DNA from: Janthinobacterium rivuli
Lineage (GTDB): Bacteria > Pseudomonadota > Gammaproteobacteria > Burkholderiales > Burkholderiaceae_D
Assembly (NCBI RefSeq): GCF_029690045.1
Contig: NZ_CP121464.1
Coordinates: 496,001-560,000, forward strand
Length of the DNA stretch: 64,000 nt
Reading direction: 5' to 3'
The translations under genes were made by a program, and so were the position numbers. Position 1 is the stretch's first letter. The number at the start of each line of letters is the position of its first letter. Below, in pieces: positions 7,864 to 17,222 of the stretch. The notes beneath the pieces are model-generated. The model did no database searches, was not told the origin of the DNA, and worked only from the letters and a program-made list of their open reading frames with translations.

Positions 7864-8934
7864 ATGACCCCAGTTGATTCTGTTTCAGTGACGCAAGCGC
7901 CGTTCGGCATCCTGCCCGATGGCCAGCCCGTCAGCGTATTTACCCTGACGAACCGCCAGGGCATGCAAGTCAAGGTGCTCGACTTTGGCGCCATCATCAG
8001 TGAAATTCACGTGCCTGACCGCGATGGCAGCTTTGCCGACGTGGTGCTCGGTTTTGATCGCATCGAGCCGTATCTGGCCAACGGCGCTTTCCTGGGCGCC
8101 GTCATCGGCCGCTACGGCAACCGCATCGCCGAGGGACGTTTTAGCCTCGACGGCAAGGATTACCAGCTGGCCGTCAATAATGCGCCGAATCACTTGCATG
8201 GTGGAAACCAGGGCTTTCACCAGGTCATGTGGCAAGCCGAGCCGTTCACCCGGGACGATGCCGTCGGCGTGACGTTTACGCGCAGCAGCCCGCACGGCGA
8301 AGACGGTTATCCGGGCAAGCTGGACGTCACCGTCGTGTACGAACTGGACAACGACAATGCGCTGAGCCTGCGTTACCACGCCGTGACGGACCAGGCCACG
8401 CCGATCAACCTGACCAACCACAGCTATTTCAATCTGGCGGGGCAGGGCACTATCCTCGGCCATGAGGTGACGATCAACGCGGACCGCTACCTGCCCGTGG
8501 ACGCGGGGTCGATACCCACGGGCGAACTGGCGGACGTGTCCGGCACGCCGTTTGACTTGCGCCAGAGCACCATTATCGGCGACAGCATAGCCCTGCCGCA
8601 TGAGCAGCTGCGCATCGGCCGCGGCTACGACCATAACTTTGTGCTCAATAAACAGGCAGATCACGGGCTGAACCTGGCCGCCACCGTGCGCGATCCGCAA
8701 TCGGGCAGGGTGATGCAGGTGTACACGCAGGAGCCCGGTGTCCAGTTTTATTCGGGCAATTTCCTCGACGGCAGCCAGCCCGGCAAGCTGTGCGCCAACA
8801 GTTATCGCAGCGCGCTATGTCTGGAAACCCAGCATTTCCCGGATTCGCCGAACCAGCCGCATTTCCCGAATACCATTTTGCGCCCGGGCCAGGTGTATCA
8901 GACGGAAACGGTCTATCGGTTTTCCGCAGAATAA
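7864..8934 (+). CDS. galM: Aldose 1-epimerase (mutarotase)
   Basis: The 356-residue GalM-type mutarotase interconverts alpha and beta anomers of free aldoses. Motifs include GNRIAEGRF, NHLHGG (His), NLTNHSYFNL (catalytic acid His), YDHNFVL and YRSALCLETQHFPDSPN with the catalytic-base Glu. Length matches the family. It is the last gene of unit 1, 18 bases after the GH43 gene, and would supply the beta-pyranose anomer to the sugar 1-dehydrogenase of unit 2. No separate pentonolactonase is seen nearby. A terminator follows at 9021. Confidence 0.93.
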   Translation: MTPVDSVSVTQAPFGILPDGQPVSVFTLTNRQGMQVKVLDFGAIISEIHVPDRDGSFADVVLGFDRIEPYLANGAFLGAVIGRYGNRIAEGRFSLDGKDYQLAVNNAPNHLHGGNQGFHQVMWQAEPFTRDDAVGVTFTRSSPHGEDGYPGKLDVTVVYELDNDNALSLRYHAVTDQATPINLTNHSYFNLAGQGTILGHEVTINADRYLPVDAGSIPTGELADVSGTPFDLRQSTIIGDSIALPHEQLRIGRGYDHNFVLNKQADHGLNLAATVRDPQSGRVMQVYTQEPGVQFYSGNFLDGSQPGKLCANSYRSALCLETQHFPDSPNQPHFPNTILRPGQVYQTETVYRFSAE

Positions 8935-8941
8935 TCGTTTA

Positions 8942-8999
8942 ACCCCAAACGAAATCTGGGGTCGTACCCTTAGGGTACGACCCCGGCCTTTGCTGGGGT
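8942..8999. repeat. GGGGTC-type intergenic palindrome, copy 1
   Basis: A 13-bp perfect stem, GGGGTCGTACCCT (8958-8970) with AGGGTACGACCCC (8972-8984), is flanked by an outer pair ACCCCA (8942-8947) and TGGGGT (8994-8999), so it can form a nested cruciform. Related elements lie at 25300, 26371 and 41448. It resembles the REP-like elements spread through Oxalobacteraceae genomes (family knowledge, not tested). Confidence 0.8.
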
Positions 9000-9020
9000 A
9001 ACGCGGACTGAAAACCTTCC

Positions 9021-9053
9021 ACGCCCTGCCGCCACGCGCGCGCAGGGCGTTTT
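9021..9053 (+). terminator. Rho-independent terminator of unit 1
   Basis: ACGCCCTGC (9021-9029) pairs with GCAGGGCGT (9042-9050), followed by TTTTC. It closes the receptor-symporter-GH43-galM unit and lies immediately before promoter copy B. Confidence 0.75.
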
Positions 9054-9067
9054 CATTGGTGCTGATG

Positions 9068-9134
9068 GATATCGTTTTCGATATCGGAACGCATTAAAAA
9101 TTGATTGGAAAGGCATGGCAGGATTCTTTAGTAT
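9068..9134 (+). promoter_or_regulatory. Pentose-regulon promoter, copy B
   Basis: GATAT-N8-ATATC (9068-9085), then 14 bases, then ATTGATTGGA (9100-9109) with -35-like TTGGAA (9105-9110), an 18-base spacer and -10-like TAGTAT (9129-9134). The inferred start is near 9141. Spacing is base-for-base the same as copy A. The predicted start of transcription lies downstream of an in-frame ATG at 9115, which supports the later start codon of the dehydratase. Confidence 0.8.
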
Positions 9135-9195
9135 TCCAACATCGCTGCCCGGGCCGACGACCTTAGATCCGGCATGGCACAACCAGGAGAATGGC

Positions 9196-10938
9196 ATGTC
9201 TGAGACAAAAAAGAAGGTAGCCCTGCGCTCGGCCGAGTGGTTCGGCTCGCAGGACAAGAATGGCTTCATGTACCGCAGCTGGATGAAAAACCAGGGCATA
9301 CCTGACCACGAATTTCATGGCAAGCCCATCATCGGCATCTGCAATACCTGGTCCGAACTGACCCCCTGCAACGCGCATTTCCGCCAACTGGCCGAGCACG
9401 TCAAGCGCGGCATCCTGGAAGCGGGCGGTTTCCCAGTGGAATTTCCTGTCTTCTCGAATGGCGAATCGAATTTGCGCCCGACAGCCATGCTGACGCGCAA
9501 CCTGGCCTCGATGGATGTGGAAGAATCGATCCGCGGCAATCCGATGGACGCCGTCGTGCTGCTGGTCGGCTGCGACAAGACCACGCCAGCGCTGCTGATG
9601 GGCGCTGCCAGCGTCGATATCCCGACCATCGTCGTCAGCGGCGGTCCCATGCTGAACGGCAAGCTGAACGGCAAGGACATCGGTTCCGGCACGGCCGTAT
9701 GGCAGTTGCACGAGCAGATGAAGGCGGGATCGATCACCCTGCACCAGTTCATGTCGGCCGAATCGGGCATGTCGCGCTCGGCTGGTACCTGTAACACCAT
9801 GGGCACGGCTTCGACGATGGCCAGCATGGCGGAAGCGCTGGGCACGTCCCTGCCGCACAACGCCGCCATCCCCGCCGTCGATTCGCGCCGCTACGTGCTG
9901 GCCCATATGTCGGGCATCCGCATCGTCGAAATGGTGCATGAAGACCTGCGCCTGTCGAAAGTGCTGACGCGTGAAGCGTTTGAAAACGCCATCAAGGTCA
10001 ACGCCGCCATCGGCGGCTCGACCAATGCCGTGATCCACCTGAAGGCGATTGCCGGCCGCATCGGCGTGCCGCTGGAGCTGGAAGACTGGACCAAGGTAGG
10101 CCGCGGCACGCCGACCATCGTCGACTTGCTGCCGTCGGGCCGTTTCCTGATGGAAGAGTTCTATTATGCGGGCGGCTTGCCGGCCGTGATACGCCGCCTG
10201 GGCGAGGGCGATCTGCTGCCGCACAAGAATGCGCTGACCGTCAACGGCAAGTCGTTGTGGGACAACTGCGTCGAAGCGCCGATCTACAACGACGAGGTGG
10301 TGCGCACGCTGGACAACCCATTGCTGGCCGATGGCGGTATCTGTGTGCTGCGCGGCAACCTGGCGCCACGCGGCGCCGTCTTGAAACCGTCGGCCGCTTC
10401 GCCGCATTTGATGCAGCACCGCGGCAAGGCCGTCGTGTTCGAAGACTTTGAACATTACAAGGCCCGCATCGTTGATCCTGATCTCGATGTGGACGCGAAC
10501 TCCGTGCTGGTCATGAAAAATTGCGGCCCGAAAGGCTATCCCGGCATGGCCGAAGTGGGCAACATGGGCTTGCCGCCGAAATTGCTGGCGCAAGGCATCA
10601 CCGACATGGTGCGCATCTCGGATGCGCGCATGAGCGGCACGGCCTACGGCACGGTCGTCTTGCACGTGGCGCCGGAAGCGATGGCCGGTGGCCCGCTGGG
10701 CATCGTCAAGGATGGCGACATGATCGCCCTCGATTGCCACAACGGCAGCCTGAACATCGACATCAGCGACGCGGAAATCGCCGAGCGTCTGGCAGCTCGC
10801 GAACTGGGCAGCGCGCCTGGGCCGAAGAGCGGCTACCAGCAGCTGTACATCGAACACGTGTTGCAGGCCGACGAAGGCTGCGATTTCGACTTCCTGGTCG
10901 GCAATCGCGGTTCCGCCGTGCCGCGCCACTCACACTAA
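9196..10938 (+). CDS. IlvD/Edd-family pentonate dehydratase (L-arabinonate/D-xylonate)
   Basis: The 580-residue enzyme closely resembles rhizobial L-arabinonate dehydratase in wording throughout (NTWSELTPCN, GCDKTTPALLMGAAS, SRSAGTCNTMGTASTMASM, NCGPKGYPGMAEVGNMGLPPK, DARMSGTAYGTVVLH). Cys58, Cys126 and Cys199 are the expected [2Fe-2S] ligands. It dehydrates a pentonate to 2-keto-3-deoxypentonate, the first committed acid step of the non-phosphorylative pathway. The start at 9196 has AGGAGA at 9185-9190; the frame extends to 9115, but that start would precede the predicted transcription start. First gene of unit 2. Whether arabinonate, xylonate or both is the main substrate cannot be decided; the arabinosidases nearby favour arabinonate. 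Confidence 0.92.
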   Translation: MSETKKKVALRSAEWFGSQDKNGFMYRSWMKNQGIPDHEFHGKPIIGICNTWSELTPCNAHFRQLAEHVKRGILEAGGFPVEFPVFSNGESNLRPTAMLTRNLASMDVEESIRGNPMDAVVLLVGCDKTTPALLMGAASVDIPTIVVSGGPMLNGKLNGKDIGSGTAVWQLHEQMKAGSITLHQFMSAESGMSRSAGTCNTMGTASTMASMAEALGTSLPHNAAIPAVDSRRYVLAHMSGIRIVEMVHEDLRLSKVLTREAFENAIKVNAAIGGSTNAVIHLKAIAGRIGVPLELEDWTKVGRGTPTIVDLLPSGRFLMEEFYYAGGLPAVIRRLGEGDLLPHKNALTVNGKSLWDNCVEAPIYNDEVVRTLDNPLLADGGICVLRGNLAPRGAVLKPSAASPHLMQHRGKAVVFEDFEHYKARIVDPDLDVDANSVLVMKNCGPKGYPGMAEVGNMGLPPKLLAQGITDMVRISDARMSGTAYGTVVLHVAPEAMAGGPLGIVKDGDMIALDCHNGSLNIDISDAEIAERLAARELGSAPGPKSGYQQLYIEHVLQADEGCDFDFLVGNRGSAVPRHSH

Positions 10939-10950
10939 GCGGAGAATCCC

Positions 10951-11943
10951 ATGCTGTTGCTGCAATTTACAAATGAACACGGCGGGCGCCTCGTCGGCCT
11001 GCTGCAAGACGACGTCATCCGCGTCATCGAAGGCTACAACACGACCTATGCGCTGGCGCAAGACGCCATCCGGAAAAAGGTCAGTCTGGCGGACCTGGTG
11101 AACGCCACCGTCGGCAATACCACGCATTCCTATGCCGACGTGGCCGCTGCCGGCCGCGTGCTGCCGCCGCTCGACCACGCCGATGAAGCGCACTGTTACG
11201 TGACGGGCACGGGCCTGACCCACCTGGGCAGCGCCGGCGCGCGCGATGCCATGCACAAGAAGATCGGCGGCGACGCGGAATCCTTGAGCGACTCGATGAA
11301 AATGTTCCGCCTCGGCGTGGAAGGCGGCAAGCCGGCTGACGGCACGGCTGGCGCCCAGCCAGAATGGTTCTATAAAGGCGACGGCTCCATCGTGCGCGCC
11401 GGCGGCCAGCCGCTGCGCATGCCGGACTTTGCTCTCGATGGCGGCGAAGAGCCGGAAATCGCCGGCCTGTACGTGATCGGCGACGACGGCCAGCCCTACC
11501 GGGTCGGCTACGCCATCGGCAATGAATTTTCGGACCACATCACGGAGCGCCAGAACTATCTGTACCTGGCCCACTCGAAACTGCGCGCCTGCAGCGTGGG
11601 ACCGGCCCTGCTGGTGGGCGAATTGCCTGCGCATATCGCCGGTACTTCGCGCGTGCTGGACGCGGCTGGCAATGTGCGCTGGGAAAAAGCGTTCGTCAGC
11701 GGCGAAGAGAATATGTCGCACACGATTGCCAACCTGGAACACCATCACTTCAAGTATCCGCTGTTCAAGCGCCCTGGCGACGTGCACGTGCACTTCTTCG
11801 GCACGGCAACGTTAAGCTTTGCCGATGGCGTGAGCGTGGCGCCGGGCGAAACCTTTGAAATCGAAGCGCCGGCCTTTGGCCCTGCCTTGCGCAACCGCCT
11901 CGATGTCTTCCCAACCGAATTTGCGAAAGTGAGCACATTATGA
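10951..11943 (+). CDS. FAH-superfamily 2-keto-3-deoxypentonate dehydratase (AraD1/GguC-like)
   Basis: The 330-residue protein belongs to the fumarylacetoacetate hydrolase superfamily, AraD1/GguC branch. Seen are [14 protein letters not shown] near residues 89-102, [14 protein letters not shown], a metal-binding region with GNEFSDH, and KLRACSVGP. In the oxidative pentose pathway this enzyme converts 2-keto-3-deoxypentonate to 2-oxoglutarate semialdehyde. It follows the dehydratase by 12 bases and overlaps the next gene by ATGA (11940-11943), so the three enzymes are translationally linked. GguC was first named from a sugar-transport locus in Agrobacterium, which fits this context. Confidence 0.88.
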   Translation: MLLLQFTNEHGGRLVGLLQDDVIRVIEGYNTTYALAQDAIRKKVSLADLVNATVGNTTHSYADVAAAGRVLPPLDHADEAHCYVTGTGLTHLGSAGARDAMHKKIGGDAESLSDSMKMFRLGVEGGKPADGTAGAQPEWFYKGDGSIVRAGGQPLRMPDFALDGGEEPEIAGLYVIGDDGQPYRVGYAIGNEFSDHITERQNYLYLAHSKLRACSVGPALLVGELPAHIAGTSRVLDAAGNVRWEKAFVSGEENMSHTIANLEHHHFKYPLFKRPGDVHVHFFGTATLSFADGVSVAPGETFEIEAPAFGPALRNRLDVFPTEFAKVSTL

Positions 11944-13517
11944 GTTTCAATATCACCGGTGATGCATTGATCGGCGGCGTCGCCGTCAAGGGCAATGGCG
12001 GCTCCTTCGAAGCGTGGGACCCGGCCGCGCGCGCGCACATCGCGCCCGCCTTCCACATGGTTGACGTAGCGCAAATCGACGAGGCATGCCGCCTGGCGCA
12101 AGCCGCATTCGACCCGTTCCGCGCCACCACGGATGCGCAGCGCGCCGATTTTCTCGACACCATCGCCGCGCAAATCGGCGAACTGGGCGACGACCTGATC
12201 GTGCGCGCCATGACGGAAAGCGGCTTGCCGCGCGCACGCCTGGAAGGCGAACGTGGCCGCACGGTGGGTCAATTGAAACTGTTCGCCGGCTTGCTGCGCG
12301 AAGGATCCTGGACCGATGCGCGCATCGACAGCCCGCTGCCTGACCGCACGCCACCGCGTCCTGACTTGCGCTTGCGCATGATCGGCCTCGGCCCCGTCGC
12401 CGTGTTTGCGGCCAGTAACTTCCCGCTGGCCTTCTCGGTGGCCGGTGGCGATACGGCCTCGGCCCTGGCTGCCGGCTGCCCTGTCGTGCTGAAAGCCCAC
12501 TCGGCCCATCCGGGCACGTCGGAGCTGGTGGCGCGCGCCATCGTCAAAGCGATTGCCATCTGCAAGCTGCCGGCCGGCGTGTTCGCCTTGCTGACGGGCA
12601 CGGGCAATGGCATCGGCCAGGCCCTGGTCGCCCATCCCGCCATCCAGGCCGTCGGTTTTACGGGTTCGCGTTCGGGCGGCATCGCCCTGATGAAGGTGGC
12701 GGCGGAACGTCCACAGCCAATTCCCGTGTATGCGGAAATGAGCAGCATCAACCCTGTGTTCGTGCTGCCGCAAGCGCTGGCCGCCCGTGGCGCGGCGATC
12801 GCCAGCGGTTTTGCCGCCTCGCTGACCATGGGCGTGGGCCAGTTCTGCACCAATCCCGGCCTCGTGCTGGGCCTGGAAGGTCCTGACTTTACGGCCTTTG
12901 CCGCCGCTGCCGCCGAAGCGCTGGCGCCGGCGCCGGCCGCCACCATGTTGACGGCCGGTATCGCCAGCAGCTATGCCAAGGGCGTCGCCGCCCTGGCGCA
13001 GCACGCCGATGTGACGCCGCTGGTGCAAAATACGGGCGATGAAGGCAAGGGCGCCGCCGCCCTGTTCGTGACCTCGGGCGAGGCTTTCCTGGCCAAGCAC
13101 GATCTGCGCGACGAAGTCTTCGGCCCGGCCTCGCTGCTGGTCGCTTGCCGCGACATCGAGCAATTGCTGGCGATCACGGAAAGCCTGGAAGGCCAGCTGA
13201 CGGCCACGCTGCAGATGGATGCCGGCGACGTGGACGATGCGCGCCGCTTGCTGCCCGTGCTGGAGCGCCGCGTGGGCCGCATCCTGGCCAACGGTTTCCC
13301 GACGGGCGTGGAAGTGTCGACGGCCATGGTGCACGGCGGCCCGTTCCCGGCCACCTCGGATGGCCGCAGCACCTCGGTCGGCACGGCGGCCATCAACCGC
13401 TTCCTGCGTCCTGTGTCCTACCAGAATCTGCCGCAAGACTTGCTGCCAGAGTCGCTGCGCGACGATAATCCGCTGGGGATTTGGCGCCGTCACGATGGCG
13501 TGCTGGGCAAAGACTAA
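11940..13517 (+). CDS. 2-oxoglutarate semialdehyde dehydrogenase (NADP+ type ALDH)
   Basis: A 525-residue aldehyde dehydrogenase of the group that oxidises 2-oxoglutarate semialdehyde to 2-oxoglutarate, the last step of the pathway. The catalytic Cys303 lies in [11 protein letters not shown] and the general-base Glu266 in [42 protein letters not shown] is split across the cofactor-binding region. It starts inside the ATGA overlap with the AraD1-type gene. With its two upstream neighbours it makes a complete pentonate-to-2-oxoglutarate route that enters the TCA cycle. Confidence 0.93.
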   Translation: MSFNITGDALIGGVAVKGNGGSFEAWDPAARAHIAPAFHMVDVAQIDEACRLAQAAFDPFRATTDAQRADFLDTIAAQIGELGDDLIVRAMTESGLPRARLEGERGRTVGQLKLFAGLLREGSWTDARIDSPLPDRTPPRPDLRLRMIGLGPVAVFAASNFPLAFSVAGGDTASALAAGCPVVLKAHSAHPGTSELVARAIVKAIAICKLPAGVFALLTGTGNGIGQALVAHPAIQAVGFTGSRSGGIALMKVAAERPQPIPVYAEMSSINPVFVLPQALAARGAAIASGFAASLTMGVGQFCTNPGLVLGLEGPDFTAFAAAAAEALAPAPAATMLTAGIASSYAKGVAALAQHADVTPLVQNTGDEGKGAAALFVTSGEAFLAKHDLRDEVFGPASLLVACRDIEQLLAITESLEGQLTATLQMDAGDVDDARRLLPVLERRVGRILANGFPTGVEVSTAMVHGGPFPATSDGRSTSVGTAAINRFLRPVSYQNLPQDLLPESLRDDNPLGIWRRHDGVLGKD

Positions 13518-13651
13518 AACCTACTGCGCGGCGCGATTTGCGGCCTGTGATGCTCACTGTGCATGCGCACAGTTCCGCGTCTCGGCCACAACTCGTTGCC
13601 GCTCGCTACGGTTTTATTGGTAAAAATAAAAAATAAACAGGTGGAGACAAG

Positions 13652-14419
13652 ATGAAGCAATTGGCGAAATATGGCAGCTTGCAGGGCAAGCGCGTGTTCA
13701 TCACGGGTGGCGGCAGCGGCATCGGCGAATCCCTGGTGGCGGAGTTTGCCGCCCAGGGCGCGCTGGTGGCGTTTGTCGATATCGCCGTGGAAGCGAGCGA
13801 GGCCCTGTGCCGCCGCCTGGCCGAAGCGGGCCTGGCGGCGCCATTGTTCCGCCATTGCGACATCACGGATATTCCATCGCTGCAAGCCGTCATGGCCGAA
13901 CTGGCCGGCAAGCTGGGCGACTTCGATATCCTCGTCAACAATGCCGCCAACGACCAGCGCCACCAGGCGCAGGACGTCACGCTGGAATACTGGAACGAGC
14001 GCATTGCGATCAATCAACGTCCCATGTTCTTCACCTGCCAGGCCGTTTTCGAGGGCATGAAGCGCAAGGGTGGCGGTTCCATCATCAACGTCAGCTCGAT
14101 TTCCTGGCACATGAAGTCGGGCGGCTACCCTGTGTATGCCACCACCAAGGCGGCCGTCGTGGGCCTTACGCGGGGCCTGGCGCGCGATTATGGCGCGCAC
14201 AATATCCGCGTCAACACCGTCACACCGGGCTGGGTCATGACGCAGCGCCAGATCGACCTGTGGGTCGACGACGCGGCGGAAGTGGAAATCAAGAAAAGCC
14301 AGTGCTTGCCAAGCAAGCTGATGCCACAGGACATCGCCGCCATGGTGCTGTTCCTTGCCTCGGACGATGGTGCTATGTGTTCCTCCCAGGAATTCATTGT
14401 GGATGCCGGCTGGATCTAA
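13652..14419 (+). CDS. SDR-family pentose 1-dehydrogenase
   Basis: The 255-residue classical short-chain dehydrogenase has TGGGSGIG (18-25), Asp43 at the end of the second strand (favours NAD+), NNAAND, Ser149 and the YATTK pair Tyr162/Lys166. It ends in the cofactor/tetramer tail DAGWI. It resembles XylB-type sugar dehydrogenases and probably oxidises L-arabinose or D-xylose to the 1,4-lactone. GGAGA precedes the ATG. A 134-base gap separates it from the ALDH gene, with no copy of the regulon element, so it is likely read through from promoter B. Confidence 0.88.
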   Translation: MKQLAKYGSLQGKRVFITGGGSGIGESLVAEFAAQGALVAFVDIAVEASEALCRRLAEAGLAAPLFRHCDITDIPSLQAVMAELAGKLGDFDILVNNAANDQRHQAQDVTLEYWNERIAINQRPMFFTCQAVFEGMKRKGGGSIINVSSISWHMKSGGYPVYATTKAAVVGLTRGLARDYGAHNIRVNTVTPGWVMTQRQIDLWVDDAAEVEIKKSQCLPSKLMPQDIAAMVLFLASDDGAMCSSQEFIVDAGWI

Positions 14420-14574
14420 GCCTTAGCGCATCGTTCAATCCGCGCCGGGACTGACCGGCACCTCCGATCTAGAAATACCCTCTTGCCGCCCCAACCCCGC
14501 GGCAGGAGAGGCCTCGCCATTACATCGCCGGGTTGATCCCGGCCCTTGCTTTTCACTAAAAAACAGGAGACAGC

Positions 14575-16122
14575 ATGAAATTCATCCATACCAGCATCGT
14601 GGCCCTCAGCCTGGCCATGGCCGGCAGCGCCTTTGCCGCGCCCGTCAGCGTCACCATCGACGTGGCCAAGCCCGGTTCCGTGATCAACAAGAACGTGTAC
14701 GGCCAGTTCGCCGAGCATCTGGGTACCGGTATCTATGAAGGCATGTGGGTGGGGCCGGAGTCCAGCATTCCGAATACCAAGGGCTGGCGCAATGACGTGC
14801 TGGGCGCGCTGAAACAGTTGCACGTGCCCCTGGTTCGCTGGCCGGGCGGCTGTTTTGCCGATGAATACCACTGGAAGGACGGCATCGGCGCGCGCGCCCA
14901 GCGTCCGACCAAGGTCAACACCAACTGGGGCGGCGTGGAAGAGTCGAACGCCGTCGGCACGCATGAATTCTTCGACCTGGCCGAGCTGCTTGGTGCGCAG
15001 ACCTACATCAACGGCAACCTCGGTTCCGGCACGCCGCAGGAAATGTCCGAATGGCTCGAATACATGACCTCGGACAGCAAATCGACCCTGGCCGAGCTGC
15101 GCCGCAAGAATGGCCGCGCCCAGCCGTATAAAGTCGATTACTTTGGCATCGGCAATGAAGCGTGGGGTTGTGGCGGCAATATGCGTCCGCAGTACTACGC
15201 CGACCTGTACAAGCACTATCACACCTTCATGAAGACGCCGGAAAGCGCGCGCCCGAAATTCATCGCCAGCGGCGGCAATGACGACGACATCAGCTGGTCC
15301 AGCACCCTGAGCCGCGAAATCAAGCCGAACATGATGGACGCCATCAGTTTCCACTACTACACGGTGCCGACCGGCGTGTGGGAAAAGAAGGGCGCCGCCA
15401 CGGGTTTTGGCGAAAATGAATGGATATCGACACTGAGCCGCACCTTGCGCATCGATAGCTTGATCAAGAACAATATCGCCGCCATCGACAAGAACGACCC
15501 ATCGAAAAAGACGGGTTTGTACGTCGATGAATGGGGCACCTGGTACGACGTCGAGCCGGGCACCAACACGGGTTTTTTGTTCCAGCAAAACAGCTTGCGC
15601 GATGCGCTCGTCGCCGCTCTGAACTTCAATATTTTCCATGCCCACGCGGACCGTGTGCGCATGACGAATATCGCGCAAATGGTCAACGTGCTGCAGGCGA
15701 TGATCATCACGGACAAGGACAAATATTTCCTCACGCCTACGTATCACGCGTTTGAAATGTATGTGCCGTTCCAGGACGCCACCTCGCTGCCGGTCGCCAT
15801 CAGTGGCAATGGAAAATACAGCCTGGGCAAGGTCAGCATTCCGGAAGTGAGCGCCTCGGCCGCGCGCGCCAAGGATGGCAAGGTGTATCTGTCGCTGGTC
15901 AACACGAACCCGCACAAGGCCGTCGACGTGAGTGTGGCGCTGGCCGGCAAGCAGGTGGCCAGCGTGACGGGCCGCGTGTTGACCGCAGGCAAGATGGATG
16001 CCGTCAACAGCTTTGCGCAACCGCAAGCCGTGCAGCCGGTGGCGTTCAATGCCAAGGCGCAAGGCGGCAAGCTGACCGTGTCGGTGCCCGCCAAGGCTGT
16101 CGTGGTGGTGGCCGTCGAATAA
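14575..16122 (+). CDS. Alpha-L-arabinofuranosidase, GH51, secreted
   Basis: A 515-residue enzyme with a clear signal peptide (MKFIHTSIVALSLAMAGSAFA, cleavage near residue 21). The TIM barrel has acid/base Glu195 in GIGNEAWGCGGN and nucleophile Glu319 in YVDEWGTWYD, followed by a beta-sandwich domain ending in VVVVAVE. GH51 enzymes release terminal L-arabinofuranose from arabinan and arabinoxylan. Most bacterial GH51 enzymes are intracellular, so the export signal is notable and implies periplasmic action on oligosaccharides brought in by the TonB receptor. GGAGA precedes the ATG. The 155-base gap before it shows no promoter copy. Confidence 0.92.
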   Translation: MKFIHTSIVALSLAMAGSAFAAPVSVTIDVAKPGSVINKNVYGQFAEHLGTGIYEGMWVGPESSIPNTKGWRNDVLGALKQLHVPLVRWPGGCFADEYHWKDGIGARAQRPTKVNTNWGGVEESNAVGTHEFFDLAELLGAQTYINGNLGSGTPQEMSEWLEYMTSDSKSTLAELRRKNGRAQPYKVDYFGIGNEAWGCGGNMRPQYYADLYKHYHTFMKTPESARPKFIASGGNDDDISWSSTLSREIKPNMMDAISFHYYTVPTGVWEKKGAATGFGENEWISTLSRTLRIDSLIKNNIAAIDKNDPSKKTGLYVDEWGTWYDVEPGTNTGFLFQQNSLRDALVAALNFNIFHAHADRVRMTNIAQMVNVLQAMIITDKDKYFLTPTYHAFEMYVPFQDATSLPVAISGNGKYSLGKVSIPEVSASAARAKDGKVYLSLVNTNPHKAVDVSVALAGKQVASVTGRVLTAGKMDAVNSFAQPQAVQPVAFNAKAQGGKLTVSVPAKAVVVVAVE

Positions 16123-16142
16123 ACCTGCCGATTTTGATGTAT

Positions 16143-16171
16143 CCAGCCGGCCCGCATGACGGGCCGGCTGG
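16143..16171 (+). repeat. Perfect 12-bp intercistronic hairpin
   Basis: CCAGCCGGCCCG (16143-16154) pairs perfectly with CGGGCCGGCTGG (16160-16171) around a 5-base loop, between the GH51 and GH43 genes. No T run follows, so it is more likely an mRNA-stabilising or attenuating structure than a terminator. The ribosome site of the next gene (GTGGAGA) begins 6 bases after it. Confidence 0.7.
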
Positions 16172-16187
16172 TCATGTGGAGAACACG

Positions 16188-17213
16188 ATGCGATTTTCGA
16201 TAACGATGGCCTTGGCGGCCATGCTTGCCTTCAGCTCCGTCCAGGCGGCCCAGGTCAGCGTGCACGACCCCGTGATGGCGAAAGAAGGCGACACGTATTA
16301 TTTGTACAGCACGGGGCCCGGCATCACCTTTTACAGTTCGAAAAACATGGTCGACTGGCAGCCGGAAGGGCGCGTCTTCGCGGGCCAGCCGACCTGGGCA
16401 AAAACAGCTGCCCCCAGCTTTGACGACCATATCTGGGCGCCCGACGTGCAATTTCACGACGGTAAATATTACCTGTACTACTCGGTATCCGGCTTCGGCA
16501 AGAATACGTCCGGCATCGGCGTGACCGTCAACACGACCTTGAATCCCCGCGCGCCCGACTACCGCTGGGTCGACCAGGGCATGCTGCTGCAATCGGTGCC
16601 CGAGCGCGACGAGTGGAACGCCATCGACTCGAACATCATCACCGATGCCAAGGGCACGCCATGGATGTCGTTCGGCTCGTTCTGGAACGGCATCAAGCTG
16701 GTGAAACTCAACAAAGACTGGACCCGCATTGCGGAACCGCAAGAATGGCACTCGCTGGCCCGCCGCGTGCCGCTGCCGCCAAGGGCTGGCGAATTCAAGC
16801 CCGCACCGGAGGAAATCGAGGCACCGTTCGTCTTCCAGCGCGGCAACGATTACTTCCTCTTCGTTTCCTGGGGCTTGTGCTGCCAGAAAGAAAAAAGCAC
16901 CTATCACCTGGCCGTGGGGCGCTCCAACAGCGTGACGGGTCCGTATCTGGACAAGGATGGCCGCGACATGGCGCAGGGCGGCGGCACGGTGCTGCTGAAA
17001 GGCGACAAGGATTGGAAGGGCCTGGGCCACAACAGCGCCTACACGTTCGACGGCAAGGATTACCTGGTGCTGCACGCGTATGAAACGGCGGACAATTATT
17101 TGCAGAAGCTCAAGATCCTGCCCATGACGTGGGACCCGGATGGCTGGCCGCACGTCGATGCGCGCGACTTGAACCGCTATCAAAGCCGCCAATTGCCGGC
17201 CGCCAAACCCTAA
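16188..17213 (+). CDS. GH43 endo-1,5-alpha-L-arabinanase, secreted
   Basis: The 341-residue protein has a signal peptide (MRFSITMALAAMLAFSSVQA) and a GH43 propeller. Base Asp lies in VHDPVMAKEG, the modulating Asp in WNAIDSNIITD, and acid Glu in EEIEAPFVF; GLGHNSAY is also present. The wording (IWAPDVQFHDGKYYLYYSVS, GIGVTVNTTLNP, WMSFGSFWNGIKL) matches arabinan endo-1,5-arabinanases, which cut the linear arabinan backbone. The start at 16188 has GGAGA nearby; an open frame from 16134 would place the signal peptide internally. It works with the GH51 before it and the GH127/146 after it. Confidence 0.9.
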   Translation: MRFSITMALAAMLAFSSVQAAQVSVHDPVMAKEGDTYYLYSTGPGITFYSSKNMVDWQPEGRVFAGQPTWAKTAAPSFDDHIWAPDVQFHDGKYYLYYSVSGFGKNTSGIGVTVNTTLNPRAPDYRWVDQGMLLQSVPERDEWNAIDSNIITDAKGTPWMSFGSFWNGIKLVKLNKDWTRIAEPQEWHSLARRVPLPPRAGEFKPAPEEIEAPFVFQRGNDYFLFVSWGLCCQKEKSTYHLAVGRSNSVTGPYLDKDGRDMAQGGGTVLLKGDKDWKGLGHNSAYTFDGKDYLVLHAYETADNYLQKLKILPMTWDPDGWPHVDARDLNRYQSRQLPAAKP

Positions 17214-17222
17214 GGGCGCGCC

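Noticed and set aside
9115..9195. Upstream in-frame ATG for the dehydratase
   Set aside because: It lies before the predicted transcription start (about 9141) and lacks a ribosome site; AGGAGA points to 9196.
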